Below are positions 15,775-22,360 of a DNA stretch of 58,965 nt, piece after piece (within the stretch, counting starts at the first letter, position 1; each line of letters starts with the position of its first letter). The notes beneath the pieces are model-generated. The model had not been told where the DNA came from. It was given only the letters and a program-made list of their open reading frames with translations, and searched no databases. The stretch is from Porphyromonadaceae bacterium (GTDB lineage Bacteria; Bacteroidota; Bacteroidia; Bacteroidales; UBA12481), in contig QYQM01000109.1 of NCBI GenBank assembly GCA_007280905.1, positions 1-58,965 on the forward strand. Direction: 5' to 3'. The translations under genes and the position numbers were made by a program.

Positions 15775-17007
15775 ATGAGTGAATTGATTAATAATTCAGA
15801 TCGCCGCAAGCACATTCTGAAGGGATTGCTATTGAAAATCCACCAGGGAATTGATCCCGAAAAAGTTAAAGCTGAACTCGTGGAAGTACTGAAGCAGGTG
15901 CCATACGGTGAATTGGTGGAAGTTGAGCAACAACTTATAGAAGAGGGCCTTCCGCCCGAGGAAATCCGGAAATTCTGCGATGTCCATTCACTGGTATTGG
16001 AAGGCAATATCGATCTGTCGGGTGCCAGATCGATCCCTCCGGGCCACCCCGTCGATACTTTTATCCAGGAGAATAAGGAACTTCTGAAAGTGGTGGATAT
16101 GGCAGCCGAATTGCTCGACCAGGTAAAAAAAATGCAGGAGACTGACAACCCGGCACCGCTGGTGCTCAAACTCCTGTCGGCCTTTAACAGTCTGCTCGAT
16201 GTTGATAAGCATTATCAGAGAAAAGAATACCTGTTATTCCCATTCCTCGAAAAAGCCGGTATTACCGGCCCGCCAACGGTAATGTGGGGAAGACACGATG
16301 AGATCCGCAATCTGCTGAAGGGCTGTGTCGAAGTTTTACGCACCGGCGGTCTCACCCCGGCAGATATACTCTCGGCATTTGACCTTCTGTTCAATCCGGC
16401 ATTACAGGGTGTAGAGGACATGATTAAAAAAGAGGAGGAGATTTTATTTCCGATGAGCCTTGATCATCTCACCGACCAAAACTGGTGGGATGTTTACCAG
16501 CAGACCCTTCCCATCGGGTTTTGCCTGTATGATCCCCAGATGGAATGGAAACCTGCCGGAATGGAGGAAACAACCGGCGACACTTCACAAATTCACGGTA
16601 ATTCGATCCAACTCCCTTCGGGCAGCTTCACCGCAGCCGAACTAATGGCCATACTTAACACGCTGCCGGTGGACATAACTTTTGTTGATAAGTACGACAA
16701 AGTCAAATACTTCTCACAAGGTGCTTACAGAATCTTTACCCGCAGCCGTTCGATCATCAGCCGGGATGTTCGCCTATGCCACCCGCCGGCCAGCGTTCAT
16801 ATCGTTGAAAAGATTATCGATGACTTTAAAAGCGGCAAAGCCAGTCATGCCCCGTTTTGGATTCAGATGCAAGGCAAATTCATTTATATCGAATATTATG
16901 CCCTTCGCGATGAAAACGGTGAATACCTCGGAACCCTCGAGGTATCACAGGACCTTACCGGGTACCGGAAACTTGAGGGAGAACAGAGGATCGTATCTTA
17001 TAAATGA
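15775..17007 (+). CDS. DUF438 - hemerythrin - PAS domain protein
   Basis: 410 aa. Residues about 8-75 match DUF438 (RKHILKGLLLKIHQGIDPEKVKAEL spans its start). Residues about 85-235 form a hemerythrin-like HHE bundle with conserved His/Glu (VDKHYQRKEYLLFPFLE, WGRHDEIRN, IKKEEEILFPM). Residues about 285-400 are a PAS domain. COG2461 proteins of this layout are linked to nitric-oxide and oxygen stress in anaerobes. The hemerythrin diiron site would bind O2 or NO and the PAS domain could sense or relay. No kinase or HTH domain is present. The two operator-like palindromes just upstream suggest stress-responsive expression. Confidence 0.82.
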   Translation: MSELINNSDRRKHILKGLLLKIHQGIDPEKVKAELVEVLKQVPYGELVEVEQQLIEEGLPPEEIRKFCDVHSLVLEGNIDLSGARSIPPGHPVDTFIQENKELLKVVDMAAELLDQVKKMQETDNPAPLVLKLLSAFNSLLDVDKHYQRKEYLLFPFLEKAGITGPPTVMWGRHDEIRNLLKGCVEVLRTGGLTPADILSAFDLLFNPALQGVEDMIKKEEEILFPMSLDHLTDQNWWDVYQQTLPIGFCLYDPQMEWKPAGMEETTGDTSQIHGNSIQLPSGSFTAAELMAILNTLPVDITFVDKYDKVKYFSQGAYRIFTRSRSIISRDVRLCHPPASVHIVEKIIDDFKSGKASHAPFWIQMQGKFIYIEYYALRDENGEYLGTLEVSQDLTGYRKLEGEQRIVSYK

Positions 17008-17030
17008 AAAAAGGAGGAAGGAAGAATGTT

Positions 17031-17156
17031 GAGATTCGAATGCAGAGTTCTGAATTCTGAAGTGTGAGATTCAAGTATTTTGAGGCCAAATCAAAGGTCA
17101 GCCCTCACTTTACTTGAATCTTGAATTTCAAAATTCGAAACTGGTTTTCGAATCTC
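17031..17156. repeat. MITE-like long imperfect inverted repeat
   Basis: Nested inverted arms share one centre near 17094: GAGATTCGAA (17031-17040) pairs with TTCGAATCTC (17147-17156), and GATTCAAGTA (17068-17077) pairs with TACTTGAATC (17111-17120). The 126-bp block could fold into a long broken hairpin. It contains no open frame. It sits between the DUF438 and DUF1858 genes. Confidence 0.55.
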
Positions 17157-17183
17157 TAAATTCCTGCTTTCACCAAAAGACCT

Positions 17184-17216
17184 GTCATCCCGGCGAAGGC
17201 CGGGACCCCGTCACGC
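17184..17216. repeat. Dispersed GTCATCCC...GACGC-type repeat, copy 2
   Basis: Begins GTCATCCCGGCGAAGGCCGG and ends CGTCACGC. It is homologous to 3487-3519, with compensated changes in the stem (CCCGGC-GAA-GGCCGGG), which suggests the hairpin is selected. Confidence 0.6.
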
Positions 17217-17230
17217 TATACGAATTCTGG

Positions 17231-17251
17231 CAGGCGGGGACCTCCTGACGC
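17231..17251. repeat. Partial copy of the same repeat
   Basis: The right half of the repeat, from CAGGCGGGGACC through CTGACGC, recurs 14 bp after copy 2. It matches 3499-3519 with one difference, so a tandem partial duplication or a second insertion is likely. Confidence 0.5.
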
Positions 17252-17287
17252 AACTCGGAACCCTATATATAACTATTTAATTATTTA

Positions 17288-17824
17288 ATGATTATGGAAC
17301 AAAAACTGATAATAACCCCGAAAACAAAAATCATCGATCTGATCACGGACTATCCGGAATTGGAGGAGGTATTGTTCGAAATCAGTCCCGCATTCAGAAA
17401 GCTGAAAAATCCGGTATTGCGGCGGACCATTGCCCGCGTGACCACTCTGCAGCAGGCAGCGCTCGTTGGCGGAATCAAAGTGGAAGATCTGGTGAACAGA
17501 CTGCGGCAGATCACCGGAACACAGGGGAGAGCTGATAATATGGTAGAGACGCATGATTATGCGTCTCTACAGCCAGTCCCTGCCTGGTTTGCTGCGGATA
17601 AAGTCAAACGGCACCTGGATGCCCGCGAGATGCTGAATCGTGGGGAACATCCGGTTGGGCAGGTACTTGCCGACCTTCACAATATGCCTATAAATGAGAT
17701 CTATGAGCTGATCGCACCATTTTTCCCTGCTCCCCTCATCGATAAAGCTTCCGGAATCGGATTCAGCAATTATGTTGTGGAGGTGGGTCCGGAGGAATAC
17801 CGAATTTACTTCGTAAGGACATGA
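17288..17824 (+). CDS. DUF1858-DUF2249 two-domain protein
   Basis: 178 aa; ATG at 17288 or 17294. Residues 8-70 match DUF1858 (KTKIIDLITDYPELEEVLFE, ScdA_N-like). Residues about 95-178 match DUF2249 (LDAREMLNRGEHPVGQVLADL, then a C-terminal strand EYRIYFVRT). Both domains recur with DUF438/hemerythrin proteins in nitrosative-stress and iron-sulfur-repair contexts, consistent with the gene upstream. The domains are joined by a linker partly encoded by an inserted 28-bp palindrome (17543-17570). No enzymatic role is established for the family. Confidence 0.72.
   Translation: MIMEQKLIITPKTKIIDLITDYPELEEVLFEISPAFRKLKNPVLRRTIARVTTLQQAALVGGIKVEDLVNRLRQITGTQGRADNMVETHDYASLQPVPAWFAADKVKRHLDAREMLNRGEHPVGQVLADLHNMPINEIYELIAPFFPAPLIDKASGIGFSNYVVEVGPEEYRIYFVRT
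17543..17570. repeat. GTAGAGACG palindrome inside a coding sequence
   Basis: Perfect 12-base arms GTAGAGACGCAT and ATGCGTCTCTAC around GATT. It is read in frame within the DUF1858-DUF2249 gene and encodes VETHDYASL of the interdomain linker. It belongs to the same family as copies at 17846, 19973, 27598 and 54411. Confidence 0.75.
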
Positions 17825-17845
17825 GGACGAAAAGAACGGTAGACG

Positions 17846-17873
17846 GTAGAGACGGATGATCATCCGTCTTTAC
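17846..17873. repeat. GTAGAGACG palindrome, copy 2
   Basis: GTAGAGACGGATGA paired with TCATCCGTCTTTAC, one mismatch in 14. It lies in the 70-bp gap between the DUF1858 gene and the response regulator and ends 21 bp before the regulator's ATG, so it forms part of that gene's leader. Confidence 0.7.
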
Positions 17874-17894
17874 AATTGCCATATCTTAGCCCCC

Positions 17895-18578
17895 ATGATA
17901 ACCCTGCTGATTATTGAAGACGAACGTTCGCTGAGGGAATCGATGGTATCATACCTCGAACCCGGCGGATACCGCTGTATAACTGCCGGAACTTACCATG
18001 AAGCGATGAAGGCGATCGATCGTTATGATTATTACTGCGTGGTCGTTGACCTCAATCTTCCGGATGGTGATGGACTGAAAATCATTAGGTTACTGAAAGA
18101 GAACCAAGCCAAATGCGGGATAATTGTGATCTCGGCCCGTGATACCCTGAACGACCGGATCCTGGGTTTGCAAACAGGTGCCGATGACTACCTGGTTAAA
18201 CCTTTTGACCTCTCTGAATTGAATGCCCGGATTCAATCCGTGATCCGCCGTACCCGTTATACCGGTCAGAATTATGTGATATTCAGAGAACTCATCATGG
18301 ATCCCGAAGGTAAAACAGCGGTTCTGAACGGAGAGCAATTGGAGCTCACCAGAAAGGAATTCGACATGTTGATGTATCTCATTACCAATAAAAATCGTGT
18401 AATCACCAAAGATGCCATCGCTGAACATATCTGGGGCGACAGTATCTATGGAACCGACTATACCGAAGTGGTTTACACCCACATGAAAAACCTGAGGAAA
18501 AAGCTGCAGGCAAAAACGGGGATCGATTGGATACAGACAGTTTATGGATCAGGATACCGAATTACGGAGGAGTCATGA
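17895..18578 (+). CDS. OmpR/PhoB-family response regulator
   Basis: About 227 aa. The ATG at 17895 is preferred to the frame extension from 17856, which runs through the palindromic repeat. The receiver domain (residues 1-115) has the acidic pair in IIEDE, phosphoacceptor D52 in VVDLNLPDG and the conserved Lys in LVKPF. The C-terminal winged helix (about 130-225) shows ELTRKEFDMLMYL and a final YGSGYRI, typical of OmpR-type DNA binding. Its stop overlaps the sensor-kinase start by 4 bp (ATGA), so the two are translationally coupled. The signal and target genes are unknown. Confidence 0.85.
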   Translation: MITLLIIEDERSLRESMVSYLEPGGYRCITAGTYHEAMKAIDRYDYYCVVVDLNLPDGDGLKIIRLLKENQAKCGIIVISARDTLNDRILGLQTGADDYLVKPFDLSELNARIQSVIRRTRYTGQNYVIFRELIMDPEGKTAVLNGEQLELTRKEFDMLMYLITNKNRVITKDAIAEHIWGDSIYGTDYTEVVYTHMKNLRKKLQAKTGIDWIQTVYGSGYRITEES

Positions 18579-19852
18579 AACTGCAAACCCAATCCTCGAT
18601 CTACCTGTCTTCCTTTTCACTGGTGGTATTTGTTCTGATCGGCATCGTCCTATACTCGCTTTTACGAAAGCTGAGTAACGATGAACTGGATGCCATACTT
18701 CGCCAGGAGCGGACCGAAGTCTTGTCCAATCCTGAATTGTTGCTGATAGCCAACCGGGCAGGTGCACCATTTTTCAGCCGGTTGATCGCCAAGGAGATCG
18801 CAAAATCCCCTGGTGATACTGAAGTTTTCTATGATAGCGTAAATCTGATAAAGGGGTCCGGTGAAAAGTCTCCAATCAGGTGTCTTAGATTTTATGAAAC
18901 CGTTCAGGATCAACCCGTTGAATTCATCCTATTCAAATCAAAATTACCTGCTGAACAATTGGTGCAGCAGATCATACTTTCGATGACACTGATCGCCATC
19001 CTGTTTCTGTTCGGTATTTTCCTGCTCAACCGATTTGCTTTCAGGAGAATCTGGAGGGATTTTTACAACACCATCCAGGCGCTTAAAAACTATGGCCCTA
19101 ACCAGAAAGCCTTGCGACTTTCGGGATCCCGCATCAATGAATTCAGGACGCTGAATGAAGAGATCGAAAAAATGACCCTAAGGGTTTCTGACACCTATGA
19201 CAACCTCCACAACTTTACTTCGCACACAACCCATGAGATCCAGACCCCATTGGCTGTAATTCGCTTAAAAAGCGAACTTCTGATGCAAACTTCCAATTTA
19301 AATGACGAACAACTCCAACTGATCCAGTCGATTGGCGATAACAGCAGGCACCTTTCCCAGTTAAACCGTTCCTTAGCCCTATTATTCAAGATTGACCATC
19401 ATCATTATTCATCCACCGGAATATTCTATCCGGCAACCGGAATTTTACGTCAGCTCGACAACCTAAATGAACTCATTGACATAAAAGAACTTAAACTGAC
19501 AACCCGATTGCCTTCCGAAATTACGGTTTCGATGGATCCATCCCTTGGTGATATTCTGGTGCATAACCTGGTAAAAAATGCCATTGTACACAATCAGCCG
19601 GGCGGTATGCTGGAAATAGACCTTCAGCCCGATATGCTAAAGGTTGTAAATAATGGCCCGGACCTTTCATATCCCACAGACCATTATTTTTCAGAATTCA
19701 TTAAAGGCCCGGATTCCAAAGGATTAGGCCTTGGATTATCACTGGTCAGGAAAATCTGCGAAGTGTCCAGCCTCTCCGTAAAATATACTTACAATAACGG
19801 TTTGCACCAGTTCAAGATCACTTGGTCTGAAAAAAATAACAAACCGGGGTGA
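18575..19852 (+). CDS. Membrane sensor histidine kinase
   Basis: About 425 aa from the ATG overlapping the regulator stop. Two membrane segments (about residues 8-30 and 128-150) bracket a periplasmic sensor domain of about 95 aa with no recognised family. The HisKA box is TTHEIQTPLAVIRLKSELL with phospho-acceptor H220. The HATPase domain has HNLVKNAIVHN (N box) and GLGLGLSLVRKI (G box). A HAMP-like linker lies around 150-200. It partners the preceding OmpR-type regulator. Its stimulus is unassigned. Confidence 0.83.
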   Translation: MKLQTQSSIYLSSFSLVVFVLIGIVLYSLLRKLSNDELDAILRQERTEVLSNPELLLIANRAGAPFFSRLIAKEIAKSPGDTEVFYDSVNLIKGSGEKSPIRCLRFYETVQDQPVEFILFKSKLPAEQLVQQIILSMTLIAILFLFGIFLLNRFAFRRIWRDFYNTIQALKNYGPNQKALRLSGSRINEFRTLNEEIEKMTLRVSDTYDNLHNFTSHTTHEIQTPLAVIRLKSELLMQTSNLNDEQLQLIQSIGDNSRHLSQLNRSLALLFKIDHHHYSSTGIFYPATGILRQLDNLNELIDIKELKLTTRLPSEITVSMDPSLGDILVHNLVKNAIVHNQPGGMLEIDLQPDMLKVVNNGPDLSYPTDHYFSEFIKGPDSKGLGLGLSLVRKICEVSSLSVKYTYNNGLHQFKITWSEKNNKPG

Positions 19853-19933
19853 ATCTTCAGTATTTCTTCAGAATTGGACTCTACTTTTGAATCGTTGAAT
19901 TGAAAATAGTATTTGTTGATAGTTTGTGGGGAG

Positions 19934-19966
19934 GCGTAATGATCTTAACAGTCATTACGCTTTTCT
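19934..19966 (+). terminator. Rho-independent terminator after the sensor kinase
   Basis: GCGTAATGA (19934-19942), a 9-base loop, TCATTACGC (19952-19960), then TTTTCTG. A perfect 9-bp stem with a T tract, 82 bp after the kinase stop. Confidence 0.65.
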
Positions 19967-19972
19967 GCTTTA

Positions 19973-20000
19973 GTAGAGACGGATGATCATCCATCTCTAC
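19973..20000. repeat. GTAGAGACG palindrome, copy 3
   Basis: GTAGAGACGGATGA with TCATCCATCTCTAC; near-identical to copy 2. It lies between the terminator and the 3' end of the convergent kdpE-like gene, so it may also act as a hairpin end for that transcript. Confidence 0.7.
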
Positions 20001-20024
20001 AACTTTTGAAAAGTTGGCAACTCT
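20000..20024. repeat. CAACTTTTG-AAAGTTGGCAACTCT repeat
   Basis: CAACTTTT G AAAAGTTG is an 8-bp-arm palindrome followed by GGCAACTCT. The 15-mer AAAGTTGGCAACTCT (20010-20024) recurs exactly at 24624-24638, so it is a dispersed element. Confidence 0.5.
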
Positions 20025-20029
20025 AAACT

Positions 20030-20728
20030 TCAGGATAATACCTTTAGCCTGTAACCGACACCTGATTCGGTTATCAGGATTTCCGGAATAGATGGATTCT
20101 TTTCTATTTTCTTTCTTATTTGCGCGACATGAACCCTTAGTATCTGAGCATTCTCAGCATAGGGGTTGCCCCAGATTTCCCGGATAATATAATTGTGGGT
20201 CATTACTTTGCCGGCATTTCGGATAAAAAGGGCAAGGATTGAGTATTCCAAGGCCGTGAGTTTGATTTCTTGTCCCTTGATTTTAACCAAACGTAAATTC
20301 AGATCAACCTCAAGCTCCCCATCGGTAAAAACCGGTGACTCATCTATCTTATAGGAATGCCTGATAGCCACACGGATGCGGGCAAGCAATTCAGCAGTAT
20401 TAAAAGGTTTGGTCACATAATCATCTGCACCCAGGTCCAGTGCCCTGACTTTGACCGGTTCGGAATCCTCAACGGTTAGAACAATGACCGGAACCCTCGA
20501 CCACTCCCGGAGATTTTTAAGGACTTCCAGGCCATCTTCATCCGGCAGGCCCAGATCCAGTAAAACCACATCCGGATGGTTCATCGTTACAGAAACCATA
20601 CCTTCTTTTCCTGTTCCAACATCAAATACTTTAAACTGATTGGCCTCCAATGAAATCCTCAAAAGTCTTCGAATCTGACTTTCATCATCGATAATCAGGA
20701 TTTTAAATCCTTTGCCTGAATCATTCAT
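20030..20728 (-). CDS. kdpE: KdpE-like response regulator
   Basis: About 232 aa. A TTG at 20743 is in frame, but the ATG at 20728, overlapping the kinase stop as ATGAATGA, is preferred. The receiver domain has IIDDE, phosphoacceptor D58 in LLDLGLPDEDG, and REWSRVPVIVLTVED plus GADDYVTKPF, which are close to the KdpE subfamily. The C-terminal winged helix has LTALEYSILALF and GVGYRL. It is encoded after a KdpD-like kinase and kup, with no kdpFABC in the window, so its likely target is Kup-based potassium uptake. Candidate binding sites lie at 22258-22296 and 24390-24428. Confidence 0.82.
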   Translation of the reverse strand: MNDSGKGFKILIIDDESQIRRLLRISLEANQFKVFDVGTGKEGMVSVTMNHPDVVLLDLGLPDEDGLEVLKNLREWSRVPVIVLTVEDSEPVKVRALDLGADDYVTKPFNTAELLARIRVAIRHSYKIDESPVFTDGELEVDLNLRLVKIKGQEIKLTALEYSILALFIRNAGKVMTHNYIIREIWGNPYAENAQILRVHVAQIRKKIEKNPSIPEILITESGVGYRLKVLS

Positions 20729-22214
20729 CTTCTGGGTTTCCAATAATTATTATCACGGACAGTCCGCCGCCCTCCCTGTTTTTAGCAAAGATAATTCCTT
20801 TATGGGCTTCAACGATAGCCTTGGCAATAGTCAGTCCTAAACCGGTCCCTCCGCTTTTTGAGCCGGGAACCCGGTAGAACTTTTCGAAGAGTTTTTTCAG
20901 GGAATGCTCTGGTACACCGGTTCCGCCATCCAAGATTTCGACAATCACCAACCCTTTGGCATCCGCATAAGCTTCAATGTAGATATCACTCCCAGCGGGA
21001 GTATAATTAATGGAATTGTGCAGGATATTAATAAGTGCTTGTCTGAACCAATGAATATCTATCATAATCGTTGGCAAATTCTCGGCAATGTTCACTTTAA
21101 GGTTATGGTGCCTGAAATCAGGTTTCATCTCATTGATAGCCATGCCAAACAGATCAGAGATATCGCATGCTTGTCTGTTCAGACGAAGGTATCCCGAATC
21201 GATCTTTGACATATCCAGAATATTCTCAACGAGGAGATTCAGCCTTTTTGCCGCCGAGTTGAGCTCCTCGCATACCTGTTTTCTCGTTTCGGGATTAGCG
21301 GCTGTTCCTTCATCATCCAGACTTGAAACTGCGGCAGTGATGATGGCAATGGGTGTGCGCAATTCATGAGAAACGCTGTTCAGAACGGTCTGAAACAACT
21401 TTTGTGATTCCATATAAATCTCCTTTTCCTTAGCTATGTCGATATTGATTTCCCGGTCGAGAGCTGATGTAATTTGAGCAACAAAGGACCTGACCAGTAA
21501 GAGGGTCTCTTCATCAGGATCATTGGTTTTATTAAAAGAAATTCCGATAACTCCGATATTTCCCCTTTGGACCGTTAATGGATAATACTGCAGCCCAGTT
21601 AGAGTGACGGGATTGTTTATATAAACCGAGAGTGCCAGGTTATACTCTTCTTCACTATAGAGTCCGGAATTCCCAAAGGCTTTGGGCGATAATCCGCTAC
21701 CTTCCTTTTCTTTCAGATATACAATCATTTCTGCCCCAAACTGCTTATTCACTACCTCTTGCGTTCTTTTAACCACATCGCGTATGGAACCGGCATTATT
21801 GAGTGATTCCAGCAGGGAATTGATGATCCGGATCCTGTCCTGGCTCTTGGTCAAAACCAGTTGGTTTGTCCGTATTCTGGTGATCAGGATTCCACTGGAA
21901 AGGGCAACGGCAAGATAGGCAAACAGGGCGATGAGGTCATGGATCCGGTGGATATGAAAAGTGAAAACGGGTGGGATAAAGAAAAAATTCCAGACGATGA
22001 AGTTCAGGATTGCAGCAAACAGGACGGGCCCCCGGCCAATAAAAAGGGATAAAACCGATATTGACATCAGGAACAGAAAACCGACTGTTTGATAACCGAT
22101 GGTCTGGCTGAATGGATAACTTAACCCTCCGATAGCAGCAGTTGTTGCCATCGCCACCAGAAACTCAACCGATTTTGGTTTGAATTCCTCTTTAAACCAA
22201 TTATTCTTTTTCAT
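20721..22214 (-). CDS. KdpD-like sensor histidine kinase lacking the KdpD N-terminal domain
   Basis: 497 aa, against about 890 for E. coli KdpD. Residues 15-118 are four closely spaced membrane helices of the DUF4118 (KdpD transmembrane) type. Residues about 135-260 look GAF-like. HisKA follows with SVSHELRTPIAI (H283), then the HATPase domain with NSINYTP and GGTGLGLTIAKAIV. The cytoplasmic KdpD/USP module that senses potassium in canonical KdpD is absent, so sensing must use the membrane or GAF region. It overlaps the kdpE-like gene by 8 bp and lies 146 bp after kup on the same strand. Confidence 0.83.
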   Translation of the reverse strand: MKKNNWFKEEFKPKSVEFLVAMATTAAIGGLSYPFSQTIGYQTVGFLFLMSISVLSLFIGRGPVLFAAILNFIVWNFFFIPPVFTFHIHRIHDLIALFAYLAVALSSGILITRIRTNQLVLTKSQDRIRIINSLLESLNNAGSIRDVVKRTQEVVNKQFGAEMIVYLKEKEGSGLSPKAFGNSGLYSEEEYNLALSVYINNPVTLTGLQYYPLTVQRGNIGVIGISFNKTNDPDEETLLLVRSFVAQITSALDREINIDIAKEKEIYMESQKLFQTVLNSVSHELRTPIAIITAAVSSLDDEGTAANPETRKQVCEELNSAAKRLNLLVENILDMSKIDSGYLRLNRQACDISDLFGMAINEMKPDFRHHNLKVNIAENLPTIMIDIHWFRQALINILHNSINYTPAGSDIYIEAYADAKGLVIVEILDGGTGVPEHSLKKLFEKFYRVPGSKSGGTGLGLTIAKAIVEAHKGIIFAKNREGGGLSVIIIIGNPEDE

Positions 22215-22257
22215 GGCAGACTGATTAACAAAAATCGACCGAATTGTCTAATGGTCT

Positions 22258-22296
22258 TATTAAGATTAATCAAAGCTTCATAAAGATTTTATAAGA
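22258..22296 (-). promoter_or_regulatory. Three-part KdpE-type direct repeat upstream of the kdpD-like gene
   Basis: On the plus strand: TATTAAG (22258-22264), CATAAAG (22279-22285) and TATAAGA (22290-22296). Start-to-start spacings are 21 and 11, identical to the array upstream of kup. It ends 44 bp upstream of the start codon. Direct repeats one or two helical turns apart are the usual target of OmpR-family regulators. Confidence 0.5.
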
Positions 22297-22360
22297 ATCA
22301 AAATACCCAATAATGCGGTTGGTAAGAACTTTAATATTTAACTTTTTAATCCCGGATCAA

